Translations under genes and position numbers: made by a program | NCBI GenBank assembly: GCA_964036045.1 | Contig: OZ038382.1 | Span: 84,047,918 to 84,111,917, forward strand | Reading direction: 5' to 3' | DNA length: 64,000 nucleotides | DNA from: Eutreptiella sp. 'Long Island Sound 2002' | Lineage: Eukaryota; Euglenozoa; Euglenophyceae; Eutreptiales; Eutreptiaceae | Part shown: positions 22,362-32,060 of the stretch, one piece after another | How the letters are laid out: every line of letters starts with the position of its first letter | How positions within the stretch are numbered: position 1 is the stretch's first letter | The notes under the pieces: model-generated | What the model saw: only the letters and a program-made list of their open reading frames with translations | Databases searched by the model: none | What the model was told of the DNA's origin: nothing

Positions 22362-25300
22362 TTAATTTCGAGACAGTTTTTCTGCTCGTTGGATTTCGTC
22401 CAAAAACAACGAAGCATCTTTACACGGGCGAGGATTATTCAACGGCATGTTCCACCAACACTTCTTTCGTCCAAAGACAATTTCATTTGGAGAAAGGCCA
22501 TGGTACAATGGCGTGTTGTGGTACCGGCGAAGCAATGCGAAGAGAACTTCAAGCCAATGGAAGTCTTTCTCACTGGCGAGCTCCTTACGAAGCATATTTA
22601 TTATAGAGCGGCCGGCTCTTTCGCCAGGCAGCGCTCGATGTGAGTGGATCTCGCATCTCAGGTGGTGGATTCCAAGGCGAGCACATAATTCCTTCCACCA
22701 TTCGGAGGTGTAATCTTTGCCTGAGTCCGTAACCACCTCGGATGGGACGTCCCAACCTCCCATCCAGGTCTGCGCGCACCATTTCGCGGCAGCCTTGCCA
22801 GTCATTGACTCGATGTTGCAAGGCAACACCTGAATGTAGCCAGAATGACGGCATTGTATAAGGAGCACTCCATTGACCTTTTTGTTGGTCCAATGGCACT
22901 CTTCGTCGTCGAGTTCACCAAGATGGAAAAAATCACTGGTGACTCTGTTAAGGAGGCGCTCCGGAATGGGATGTGGCCTCAGATGGCCGTGCTTCTTCGC
23001 GCTGGGGGGCGTCGAGACAGCACATTGGGCACATCCGGCGGCTACTTTCATACAATGAGTATATAGCCTTGAGCCGAACAACCTATGTTTAATCATCGAC
23101 CATAATCTACGGCCATGTGCGTGGGGGGACTCCCATTTGTGCCACCAGTTTAACACTCGGGGGGCCAGGGCGTCTGGTACGCACAATTTACCCTCCATCC
23201 ACAGCTTCCCCCCATCCAACGAATATTCAGCATAAATTCCATCCTTGTGAGCATCTTTGGATTTGAGATTCTCAAAGACCTCTTTAAACATGGAATCATG
23301 CAGATAATCGTTCGTCCAGTCACGGATGATAAGGGAATCTTTCGGCAGGGGTGGAGTTTTGGCCGGATCTCGACGCTTAATGCCCTGAATCAACCGAAAT
23401 CCACTTACAGGTCGGGTATACTCAAACCGTTTCACACTCCCTGAGGAGGGATCGGTGACTTTCTCCACCACTTTCAGTGATTTGGTGACAATTTCATGAG
23501 CATGCGCCGGATCTGAGAAGGCCGTGATGTCATGACACGGTAATGCATGCTGTTTAACAGAGCATTGCATGCATTCACGTCGAATGAGCTTTTTTTCTTC
23601 CTGATCCCACTCGATTACGACGTGGCGGTCCTGCTCCGTACCATGGATGTTGGTACTTTGCAGCCCCTCTGAAGCGGGGTAAGTCCATCGGCTCAGAGCA
23701 TCCGCTACCGTGTTGTGTTTTCCAGGCAAATACGACACATGGAGGTCAAACAAACTGAGAAATTCATGCCATCTGGCCCGTCGACCAGCTGAGCTCGCGA
23801 CAGTATCAATGTGTTCGGTGGCCCAATACTCAAGAGATCGATGATCCGTCAGGACCTCGACTCGATTGGTGCCAACCCACGATTGGTACTTCTTCAGAGC
23901 GCAGATTATGGCATAAGTCTCCTGCTCACGCGGTGACCATTGCATCTGGCGTGGAGCTAGCTTCCGCGACCAAAATGCAAGAGGGTAATGATCACCTGTG
24001 GCTTCATCAACCTGTTCAAGGACAGCTCTGATCGCGTACCTAGAAGCGTCGGTTCTTATGTAGAAGGGTCGGTCGAATTTCGGCACATGCAACGTGGCGA
24101 CTTCGCAGAGGGCCGCCTTCAAGTGATGGAAGGCCTCCTCGCACTCGTCAGTCCACTTGACACGAACCTTTGAACCTGCCTTCACCGCATCTCTCCCTAC
24201 CTTCAATAGTTCAGTGAGGGGGGCAGCAAATTTGGCATAATTCGGCACAAAAGTGTGGTAAAAATTGCAACAACCCAGGAATCCTCTCAATTCCGTGATC
24301 GTCTCAGGGCGCTTCCACTTCTGAATAGCGACGAGCTTCCCTGGACTGGGTCGTCGGGTGCCATTCTCAAGGAGAGAACCACAAAATTCGACTGATTTTA
24401 AAAATAGTTTTCCCTTCTTTGGCCCACAAATCAGCTGATTGGCATCAAGAATGTCCAAAACCTGGTTCAGCTGCTTTTCATGTAAGGCCACCAGCTCGGC
24501 TTCGGTCAGTCCCTCCCCCTCTGTCGCGATGATTATGTCATCTATGTACACACTCACGAAGGCACGAAGCTCAGGATGAGCTGTAAAAAGCACATCTTCC
24601 ATCATTCTTTGAAAAAACGAAGGGGCGTTCTTCAGGCCCATGGGCATGACCGTCCACTGGACTGGGCCACATGGCGTGCACATACAGGTGAGAGGTCGGC
24701 TGTCCTTCCTCAACGGCATTTGGTGAAAGCCGTGACGGAGATCCAGCACAGAAAACAAACGACCTCTTGCCCTCTTGGCGATTTCCTCCTCAATGAGGGG
24801 CAGGGGGTGTGAATCCGCCTTGGTTTCGGCGTTGAGGTTGCGAAAATCAACAACCATTCGCCAACCATCAATAGTGTTCTGGTCTGCAGGCGGCGGCTTC
24901 GGGACTGTGAAGGGTGCACAGCACCACTCGCTGGTCATACAACCCTCAAGCCAACCAAATTCCCTGAGATTTCTCTCGATTATTTTTCTGAGTATCTCAT
25001 GTTTCTGTCCATGGTTCTCATAAGGACGCTGTTTCTTCGCCTTGTACCCTTCACGAAGCTCGATGAAGGCTTCACCGAACTGCCCACGGACAGGGGGGTT
25101 CTTGATCAACTTCCCCGAAAGGGTTGTGTCCTTCCGTTCCTCAAAAATCTTGTCTCTTTTCTTGGAACACAACTCAGTGTCCACCTGATCGCCAGGAATT
25201 ACTGTCGAAAAAACTTTGGCGATTTCTTCGGCCTTGGCAGGAAGAATCTTCTTACGGATGTCCCTAAAAAGGTCCGTATCAACTGCCTCTTGAAGATAGG

Positions 25301-26774
25301 TGGGTCGAGTGTCGACATTCCAGAGATTCTCTTCGTGATCCAGCTCCTCGAAAGGATCTATGAAAGCTTCCACACGGGGTTTTTCATAAAAAACTCTGAA
25401 TTTGCGGCGCGAAGAAAATTTTTTTGTCGTCCATGCGCCGTAGATTCTTTTGGATGTAGATCGTATTGGGGAAGAGGGAGACGAGGCGGATCCATTTGAC
25501 GTTGGATCACCTTGGGCATCTGACGGACAAAAATCAGAAAAAATAGATTCATCATCAGTACCACGCTCAACCTCAGATCCAGACCCAACACAGGAATCAG
25601 TACTAGAATCAGCAGAATCAGAGTCAGAAAGCTTTCCATCCACCAGGAATGCAAGCGAACTCCAGGGCCGCTGTGGCAGGGGACCTGTGTCGTCCCTGGC
25701 ATACAGCTTAATCTTCCTGGGAAGTTCGATGTAATCTACACAAATGTCTTGCAATTCCTGAAACCAAGGCTTGTCGTCCCACAAGGGCACAACTAAAATC
25801 GCCTGGGTTTTATCTTGCTTGATTTTGTGGATGACCTGCTGGATTAAGTGAAACGGAGGATTAATCCATAACTTCTTGTCCCATTTATGGGTCCAAGCGT
25901 CGCGAAAGTGCTTGTCAAAGCGCTTGTTCTCGCGGTTAGCAAAGGCATCATACTGTGGCCAAAAGGAATGGTGTTCATAAAAATATTCACAAATTGTATC
26001 GCGCCATTTGTCGACAACTCTGTAGGATGAAGAGTGCCAGCGCGAAGGGCGTCGTGGCTGGGAGTCCCTACGAAGACATTCTAACTCTCCGGAGTAATCG
26101 GCACTCCCATTCACCTCTGCAATGGTGACATCTTCGCCAAACTTTGGTGTAACCTTTTGCTTCAAAAATTCTTCTGCACTTTTAAACCCTGCGTGCAAAA
26201 AACGAAATTCAGGACGCTCCAAGGGACCTGACTCCAGCAAAAAACAACGCCGATGACCTACGGGCGCCACCCTGTTCTTGCGAAGCCAAGGATGGCCCAA
26301 GTAAAGGTCATACTTTATGTCGGCACGATAGAAGTAGTCATCCTTAAGGATAACTTCCTCCACATTGCCATCTTCCCAAAGGTCTTGAGCGACCAAATGA
26401 GTTGATATATAACAACCGCGTTGCCCACCTGCGAGAGAATGTCCAGAAACTCCCTCGAGGGTAACAGGATGAGGCGAATCAAACACGCAGTCGTCAGGCA
26501 AAAAGGAATTGGATTGGAGATTTACCTCCGATCCATTGTCACACAAACAAGTGGCGAGGTGGAAATTGCCCTTGCAATCAGAGACCCACAGCTTTGTGAC
26601 AAACTGACGGGCCCTGTGCTTGGACTGTACACCAACCTCGTCCACTACAACAGAAGGATCCGCTGCCGGATCCAGGGGAGAGGAGACAAGCGACCCTACA
26701 TCAAGTAGTGGTCGAGAAGGAATCTGGGGATCATGCCTGACATCGCCTGGGGAGGGGCGATTTTCGTGGCTCCC
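22362..26774 (-). CDS. Pol: protease, Dam-like domain, RT, RNase H, integrase
   Basis: The frame is continuous with gag across one UAG and has no AUG at its beginning. Numbering residues from 26,645, the aspartic-protease motif is CDNGSEVNL at ~35, i.e. Asp-Asn-Gly instead of the usual Asp-Ser/Thr-Gly. A DIRS/Dam-like domain (DAFANRENKRF, LWINPPFHL, ILVVPLWDDKPWF) covers ~205-330, followed by an acidic Ser-rich linker. RT lies at ~540-720 with FSVLDLRHGFHQ, MPMGLKNAPSFFQ and VYIDDIII. RNase H covers ~860-985 (RTDASR to ADALSR). Integrase has an N-terminal His/Cys zinc region near 1170-1205 and a D,D,E triad (TSDFF, VVTDSGKDY, LPGERAG) at ~1237-1341. RT-RNase H-integrase order is that of Ty3/gypsy. 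The frame stops at 22,362 because of the downstream frameshift. Confidence 0.95.
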   Translation of the reverse strand, partial: GSHENRPSPGDVRHDPQIPSRPLLDVGSLVSSPLDPAADPSVVVDEVGVQSKHRARQFVTKLWVSDCKGNFHLATCLCDNGSEVNLQSNSFLPDDCVFDSPHPVTLEGVSGHSLAGGQRGCYISTHLVAQDLWEDGNVEEVILKDDYFYRADIKYDLYLGHPWLRKNRVAPVGHRRCFLLESGPLERPEFRFLHAGFKSAEEFLKQKVTPKFGEDVTIAEVNGSADYSGELECLRRDSQPRRPSRWHSSSYRVVDKWRDTICEYFYEHHSFWPQYDAFANRENKRFDKHFRDAWTHKWDKKLWINPPFHLIQQVIHKIKQDKTQAILVVPLWDDKPWFQELQDICVDYIELPRKIKLYARDDTGPLPQRPWSSLAFLVDGKLSDSDSADSSTDSCVGSGSEVERGTDDESIFSDFCPSDAQGDPTSNGSASSPSSPIRSTSKRIYGAWTTKKFSSRRKFRVFYEKPRVEAFIDPFEELDHEENLWNVDTRPTYLQEAVDTDLFRDIRKKILPAKAEEIAKVFSTVIPGDQVDTELCSKKRDKIFEERKDTTLSGKLIKNPPVRGQFGEAFIELREGYKAKKQRPYENHGQKHEILRKIIERNLREFGWLEGCMTSEWCCAPFTVPKPPPADQNTIDGWRMVVDFRNLNAETKADSHPLPLIEEEIAKRARGRLFSVLDLRHGFHQMPLRKDSRPLTCMCTPCGPVQWTVMPMGLKNAPSFFQRMMEDVLFTAHPELRAFVSVYIDDIIIATEGEGLTEAELVALHEKQLNQVLDILDANQLICGPKKGKLFLKSVEFCGSLLENGTRRPSPGKLVAIQKWKRPETITELRGFLGCCNFYHTFVPNYAKFAAPLTELLKVGRDAVKAGSKVRVKWTDECEEAFHHLKAALCEVATLHVPKFDRPFYIRTDASRYAIRAVLEQVDEATGDHYPLAFWSRKLAPRQMQWSPREQETYAIICALKKYQSWVGTNRVEVLTDHRSLEYWATEHIDTVASSAGRRARWHEFLSLFDLHVSYLPGKHNTVADALSRWTYPASEGLQSTNIHGTEQDRHVVIEWDQEEKKLIRRECMQCSVKQHALPCHDITAFSDPAHAHEIVTKSLKVVEKVTDPSSGSVKRFEYTRPVSGFRLIQGIKRRDPAKTPPLPKDSLIIRDWTNDYLHDSMFKEVFENLKSKDAHKDGIYAEYSLDGGKLWMEGKLCVPDALAPRVLNWWHKWESPHAHGRRLWSMIKHRLFGSRLYTHCMKVAAGCAQCAVSTPPSAKKHGHLRPHPIPERLLNRVTSDFFHLGELDDEECHWTNKKVNGVLLIQCRHSGYIQVLPCNIESMTGKAAAKWCAQTWMGGWDVPSEVVTDSGKDYTSEWWKELCARLGIHHLRCEIHSHRALPGERAGRSIINMLRKELASEKDFHWLEVLFALLRRYHNTPLYHGLSPNEIVFGRKKCWWNMPLNNPRPCKDASLFLDEIQRAEKLSRN

Positions 26775-29700
26775 CTAGGCGTTCTGACCTCCAGTGGCTG
26801 CGTTAACATTATGGACACACCCTGATTCGTCGACCCACTCATCTTGGAGCGGATCATCTGCTGGATTCAAGGCATTTTCAACGTAATCTCGGTCCGCATC
26901 GGACACCTGATCTGCACCTGAGACCTGATCCACACGATGGTTGCCCTTTCCACGTCCACGGCCACGGCCGCCGGATGATGGACCTCCACCTTCGCCACGC
27001 CCTCTGCCCTTACCAGAGGAAGGGGTTCCCGAAGGATTTCCCTTACCTTTACCCTGGAATCCTAGAGCATTTCCCTTGTTTGCACCGAATTGAGGGGTTT
27101 GGCCTGGATTTCGATTTCCGCCTCCGGCGTTGCTATTGGGATTTTTCTGGCCGTTCGGCTGCCCACCGGAGCCAGATGGAGTCCGATTTCCTGTGCCTTG
27201 GGACCCGCCAGGGCCTCCAGGATTTTTGTTTCCACCGGAGGGGGTCGGATTCCCTTTTCCAGCCTTCCCACCGTGCACCTGTCTGTCATTCCTGTCTGAA
27301 TTCTGCGAATTACTGATATTTTCACCAATCACCTTGTGATCGTAAGGAGACCATCGGTGATTATCAGTAGAATGCGTCTTAGCTCGGTTCGTAGAACCTA
27401 AAAGAAGGCAGATGCTACAGTGCTGCTGAACATTCCGGGTGTCATTCACCTTTTTGTTGCCCTTTTGGGCCCCATTTTGGGTGTTTTGCTGGGTATTCTT
27501 GTTTCCCCCAAGACCCTCATGGAAATTCTGATTGGCGGCGTCGGCGAGCCGCTCAACCTCCTCCCAGAGTTCCTTCGGGGTGTACGAAAACACCCAGTTT
27601 TTGGCCTTCAGGCGATGGCCATCGAAGCTGACTCCCCTGTTGAGGACTTGGACAAACAAGTCCCGATCCTCGTGTTCATGAAACTTGATTTTCCACGTGT
27701 TTTCAGTGAATTTCACCTTGGTAAACGACGTGGGGGAGCACTTTTGAAGTGCCTCCCTGACGGAAAACTTATTGGCAGAGGCATCGAAGCCTTCCACCTC
27801 CGCCCACCAGGTCTTGACCTTTTCTTCGGACTGTTTGTTCCGAAGGGTGGCGGCAGTTTCTGAGGGGATCTTGTCAAAAATCAGACTTTTCAGCTCGGCA
27901 CTAGAAAATTTTTCGCCTGAATGTTCAGCTTCTTCCACTACATTCCAGAAGCGCTGTTTTTTGTCTTGCACTTCGTGCAAAATTAATCGCGAGAATGAAG
28001 GAAAATTCTTCAACATTTGGTGGTAGTGGTCCTCTGGCAGCCGGGATCCACGTACCTCCAACTGTTCCCACACCTCATCAAAGGTAAGGGGGGAACTTGT
28101 ATCCTCGCGATCACTCCAAGTCCTGAGCCAAGTGTTGGCCGGCGCTCCCTCAAGGCAATCCAAGAGGGCCATCAGGAACTGATCATCTTGGAGTTTTTGA
28201 GTCTTAACCCACAGTTTAAATTCCCGTTGGAACTCAGGCCAACGTCGGGGGTTCCCATTATACTTCGGTTGCTTGGCAACCTGACGAAGTCGCAAGGAAG
28301 TAGGATTAAGAAGCGAATCCAGCCCAACACCGGCCGTAATGGCAGACACCTTGGCGGCATCATTCGCCACACCAGCTCCGGCGAGGGTCTGGGCGAGCAA
28401 CAGCTGGGCTAAGGTATTGGAATCAGCAGCAGGAGGGGCAGTACGGGAGGCAGTTCGCTTGGCATTCTGAGCCTCAGTCCTAGCCTTCGCCGTCCTACTC
28501 TCAGAACGAGAGATTTTAACCCTTTCCTTTAGCTTGGTCCTGCTGATCCTTGCATCGGTGGTCCTGGAGTCCACCGAAGGAGCAATTGAAAAAATTTCTG
28601 TCGCCTCCTCCGATGGCTCTGTTGCTTGTTCCACCGATGAGGCGCCCTCAGACCGCATGTGCGTCTTGAAAAGATTTTTTATTCCCAGCGTTTGAATGAT
28701 GAGGTGCATTTGATCTTTGAGCTGTTGGAGCTCAGCATCTCGCTGGAATCTGCAGGAGCAGTCGGCAGGACAGTACATGCCGTGTCCTGAAGGGCCTGAG
28801 CAGGCTGTCGGACCGCTGATCTCGGTGGTCCGCAGCCAGGAGTCCACTTGGGGAGCTCCTTCAGCCCTGATTTCCAGGCTTGCCTGCCTGGCCGCCTCTA
28901 AAATTCCCTCCTCAACCGCGGCGGCTAGATCGTCGCGGATGGAAACAGGGGGATGAGGGGCGGAGGGCCTGGGAACAGGTGCCCGGACCTTCTCCTTCGG
29001 GAAGGGGCTTGCCTCCCAGATCTGCAAAAAAATGGCAAAAGAGTCATCTTCTTGAGAACGCCACCACATCCTGGTATTAATTTCGTTCTGAAGGAGGAAA
29101 AAATATTCCGTTAAAAAATCAGAGGCGATTCTTTCTTGTTCGATCAGCTTAGACGTAGCTAAGTAACAAAGGGCCTCAAGGGCCTCAAGGTTACGGGTCA
29201 CTTCTGGGGACAAATGGTCGCCCCAGTGTGCCCAAGAGGCTGGTCGATTATAGCTAGGTACCTCACCTGGACCGCCCATCTCAATGTCGTTCAGATCGGC
29301 GTCAATGGTCTCAAATGTTGGACATGCGTAAGGAATGTTGGTACCTGTCAGCTCCGTAAGCTCCACCGGAGCATTGCCATCGTCGTAGGCCGGCGGATTC
29401 CAGCTGCTCGATGGCCAGTTTCGACTGGGATTATGGTAATCTGGGTCCCCACAGCTGCTGATGTGCGCCCTTCTTGGGCAGCTTGGACTTGCGCAAGGCA
29501 TTCCTCTCAAGGCCTCGTTCGCACAGCACCAAGGCAGTGTAATCGTTACTTCTCCAGAAGCGGCGGGGTCTACGGGGCCGTACTGGGGAGCGAGCTGTGG
29601 TTGGGATGCCACTGAAGCAACATTCAGGTAGCCTCTGCTACCATGAAAGTGCTGCCCTAGGTCGTGGATGGTGCCGGAGGGCTCAGGGCCGGCAAGACCG

Positions 29701-29807
29701 GGGGGGCAGGCACGCGAGGAGTCGACCTGAACGCTGCTGTTGGGGGCAGAAGCGGATACACGGACACCAACGGAGGCAAGAGCGGCGACAACGGAGGCAA
29801 GATCCAT
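26775..29807 (-). CDS. Gag (1010 codons), starting inside the 5' LTR
   Basis: The ATG at 29807 lies in the 5' LTR, ~95 bases downstream of a TATA box, and the frame runs through the primer site into the internal region. The middle part resembles a retrotransposon capsid (around QPKYNGNPRRWPEFQREF and LLDCLEGAPANTWL). Near the C-terminus the usual CCHC knuckle is replaced by a Cys-Cys-His-His cluster (HCSICLLLGSTNRAKTH, then TDNH). Gly/Asn/Pro- and RG-rich nucleic-acid-binding sequence follows. It ends in TAG (26775-26777) with pol in the same frame and the context TAG-GGG-AGC. This is very like the murine-leukaemia-type gag-pol readthrough site, so Gag-Pol is probably made by readthrough. Confidence 0.9.
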   Translation of the reverse strand: MDLASVVAALASVGVRVSASAPNSSVQVDSSRACPPGLAGPEPSGTIHDLGQHFHGSRGYLNVASVASQPQLAPQYGPVDPAASGEVTITLPWCCANEALRGMPCASPSCPRRAHISSCGDPDYHNPSRNWPSSSWNPPAYDDGNAPVELTELTGTNIPYACPTFETIDADLNDIEMGGPGEVPSYNRPASWAHWGDHLSPEVTRNLEALEALCYLATSKLIEQERIASDFLTEYFFLLQNEINTRMWWRSQEDDSFAIFLQIWEASPFPKEKVRAPVPRPSAPHPPVSIRDDLAAAVEEGILEAARQASLEIRAEGAPQVDSWLRTTEISGPTACSGPSGHGMYCPADCSCRFQRDAELQQLKDQMHLIIQTLGIKNLFKTHMRSEGASSVEQATEPSEEATEIFSIAPSVDSRTTDARISRTKLKERVKISRSESRTAKARTEAQNAKRTASRTAPPAADSNTLAQLLLAQTLAGAGVANDAAKVSAITAGVGLDSLLNPTSLRLRQVAKQPKYNGNPRRWPEFQREFKLWVKTQKLQDDQFLMALLDCLEGAPANTWLRTWSDREDTSSPLTFDEVWEQLEVRGSRLPEDHYHQMLKNFPSFSRLILHEVQDKKQRFWNVVEEAEHSGEKFSSAELKSLIFDKIPSETAATLRNKQSEEKVKTWWAEVEGFDASANKFSVREALQKCSPTSFTKVKFTENTWKIKFHEHEDRDLFVQVLNRGVSFDGHRLKAKNWVFSYTPKELWEEVERLADAANQNFHEGLGGNKNTQQNTQNGAQKGNKKVNDTRNVQQHCSICLLLGSTNRAKTHSTDNHRWSPYDHKVIGENISNSQNSDRNDRQVHGGKAGKGNPTPSGGNKNPGGPGGSQGTGNRTPSGSGGQPNGQKNPNSNAGGGNRNPGQTPQFGANKGNALGFQGKGKGNPSGTPSSGKGRGRGEGGGPSSGGRGRGRGKGNHRVDQVSGADQVSDADRDYVENALNPADDPLQDEWVDESGCVHNVNAATGGQNA
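29632..29643 (-). other. Primer-binding site, tRNA-iMet type
   Basis: TGGTAGCAGAGG on the minus strand begins immediately after the LTR CA end. It is complementary to the 3' end of animal/algal-type initiator tRNA-Met. It lies inside the gag frame. Confidence 0.8.
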
Positions 29808-30177
29808 GCTGATTGTTATCCGGCAAAAAATCCCAGTCTATGAAGAAAATTGATGCGGATATTCCTAAGTACATCTGAGTGTCCATATCTATCTGAAAAG
29901 ATTTATATAAATCCGATTGTGAAAAAATATTTGGCCGATCTGGCTCGCGCACGCGCGTCAGCGGCAAATGGCGATTCCGGGTAAATGATCGGAACGCGGC
30001 GGATTTACGATGAATGGACCGCGGAATCAGATCCAGCACATCAGAAATATATAGGTCTGATCCTGAGACTGAGCTGCGGGGCGGCGATTCCGCCGAAGCA
30101 GAGAAAATGACCAAAATGTAGCCAATCTGGGGCAGCTCTGCTGAAATCTGAGCAGATGGGGGTTAGCCGCACTTAGA
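29644..30177 (-). repeat. 5' LTR (534 bp)
   Basis: This is the partner of 19219-19752. On the minus strand it starts TCTAAGTGCGG (TG changed to TC) and ends GCACTTTCA. It contains the TATA box and the gag ATG. Confidence 0.92.
29901..29910 (-). promoter_or_regulatory. TATA box of the 5' LTR
   Basis: TTATATAAAT reads on the minus strand ~95 bases upstream of the gag ATG. Initiation ~30 bases downstream would place the gag start codon in the R/U5 part of the LTR, which explains a coding LTR. Confidence 0.6.
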
Positions 30178-30182
30178 GTGCG
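30178..30182. repeat. 5-bp target duplication of gypsy element (right)
   Basis: GTGCG, matching 19214-19218. The element 3 array resumes directly after it. Confidence 0.85.
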
Positions 30183-31300
30183 CTGTGTGGGCGTGTGTGC
30201 TTGGGCTCGGGTTTTGGCTCCGCCCCGCCACTCCTAGCTAGAGTGTTGGGATCTGTGTGCGCTTGTTTGCGCGCTCCGCCTGTACCCCGCCACTCCTGGC
30301 TGGGGTGTACGGTGCGGATGTGTGTGCGTGGGTTCGGGTCTCGGCTGTGCCCCGCCACTCCAGGCTGGGGTGTTGGGGTGTGTGTGCTTGTGTGCGCACT
30401 CCTTCTGTACCCCGCCACTCTTGGCTGGGGTATGCGGTGTGGGTCTGTGTGCTTCGGCTCGGGTTTCGGCTGCGCCCCGCCTCTCCTGGCTGGGGTGTTG
30501 GGTGTGTGTGTTTGTGTGCTCGCTCCGCTTATGCCCCGCCACTCCAGGCTGGGGTGTGCGGCGTGGGTGTGTGTGCTTGGGCTCGTGTTTCGGCTGCGCC
30601 CCACCACTCCTGGCTAGGCTGTCGGGGTGTGTGTGTGTTCGTGCGCGCGCTCCGCTGGTGCCCCGCCACTCCTGGCTGGGGTGCGCGTTTTGGGGGGCCG
30701 TGCTTGGGCTCCGGCTTCGGCTGCGCCCCGCCACTCCTGGCTGGGGTGTTGGGGTGTGTGTGTGCGCGCTTCGCTTGTACCCCGCCACTCCTGGCTGGGG
30801 TGCGCTGTGTGGGCGTGTGTGCTTGGGCTCGGGTTTTTGCTGCGCCCCGCCACTCCTAGCTAGAGTGTTTGGATCTGTGTGCGCTTGTTTGCGCGCTCCG
30901 CTTTTACCCCGCCACTCCTGGCTGGGGTGTACGGTGCGGGTGTGTGTGCGTGGGCTCGGGTTTGGGCTGTGCCCTGCCACACCTGGCTGGGGTGCTGGGG
31001 TGCGTGTGCTATTGCGTGCGCGCTCCTCCTGTACCCCGCCACTCTTGGGTGGGGTGTGCTGTGTGGGTGTGTGTGCTTGGGCTCGGGTCTCGGCTGTGCC
31101 CCGCCACTCCTGGTCGGGGTCTGCGGGTGTGTGTGCGTTTGCGTGCGCGCTCCTCTTGTACCCCGCCACTCCTGGCTGGGGTGTGTGGCGTGGGAGTGTC
31201 TGCTTGGGCTTGGGGTTCGATTGCACCCCCCCACTCCAGCTTTGAGTGTTTGGGGTGTGTGTGTGCTTGTGTGCGCCTCCGCTTGTGCCCCGCCACTCCT
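30183..31300 (-). repeat. 65-66-bp period array of element 3 (right part)
   Basis: Same core (ccgccactcctggctggggt) and A/B alternation as 17,090-19,213, from which it is separated by the gypsy element. One block (30,183-30,780) closely matches 18,780-19,213 of the left part. Confidence 0.85.
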
Positions 31301-31329
31301 GGCTCCCGTGTGCCGTGTGTGGGTTTGGT

Positions 31330-32060
31330 GTTCCCCGACACCTGTTCCTGTGCCCTGGTTTGTTGCATGTTGTGTGCGCTGCCCGGGTTTGCGGCACCCG
31401 GTGGCCGTTTTTGCTTGGCACCTGTTTGTGTGCCTTGGTTGTGGCCGGCGGCGTGCCTCTCTGGCGTGTCTGGTGGCCCCGCGTGGTGCGCCGCGCCTCG
31501 TGCGGTCCGATGGCTCTCGGTGCTCCGGTCAGCTTTCACGACGCCGTGGTGCCTTTCCCCACCCCGGGGGCTTGCGCCCCCGGCTTTAATTGGTGGCTGC
31601 ACGGGGCACGGGGAGGCCGGCCGAGAACCGGGCTCATTGTGCCTTCCGCTGGCCCCAGCCGAGGCTGGGGCGCCGGGCTCGCTCCGCGTTGTCCCCTTTC
31701 GGGGCCCGACGATGGGGTTGTCCCTGGCGGGTCCCTCCAGCGTCCGTCTTGGGCTGCGTGCGCTGCGGTGGTGTGCGTGTGTGGACCCCGTCACTGACGC
31801 GTCTGGTTTCCCGTACGGTCCGTCTTTCGACCGGGGACTCGGCCGGTGCACCGGGGCTGTTTCGTGTGGTCGCCGACACCGCCCCTTTCGGGTCGGAGGA
31901 CGCCACGCCCAGGTCCCGTGCGTGTGTGCATCTGCCTGCTTTCTTGGCCGGGAGGGGCGGGCCGGCCTCCCGGGCGCATTTTGGTCCACCTCACCTTTTC
32001 CTGTGGCCGTTCTTGGTGCTCTCTTTGTCTGCTTTGCCCCCTCCGGGCTCCGAATGCCTT
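31330..32060 (-). other. Conserved module of elements 1-3 (element 3 copy)
   Basis: Closely similar to 11,140-11,830 and to the inverse of 2,690-3,180. It includes the perfect GNRA hairpin at 31564-31583. The sense frame keeps the peptides GASGRHNEPGSRPAS and RSARSPRRTLEGPARDNP, as in element 2. The part up to 32,190 is low complexity ending in a C-run. Confidence 0.55.

Larger units (their letters stand above)
19219..30177 (-). mobile_element. Complete Ty3/gypsy chromovirus-like LTR retrotransposon (10.96 kb)
   Basis: The two 534-bp LTRs are nearly identical. On the minus strand they run TG...CA, except that the 5' LTR starts TC through a point change. The order on the minus strand is 5' LTR, iMet-type primer site, gag, UAG, pol (protease, Dam-like domain, RT, RNase H, integrase), chromodomain, a ~1.8-kb non-coding stretch, polypurine tract, 3' LTR. 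A 5-bp TSD matches the usual Ty3/gypsy integrase footprint. High LTR identity indicates a young insertion. One frameshift near 22,365 separates the integrase C-terminus and chromodomain. Confidence 0.95.
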
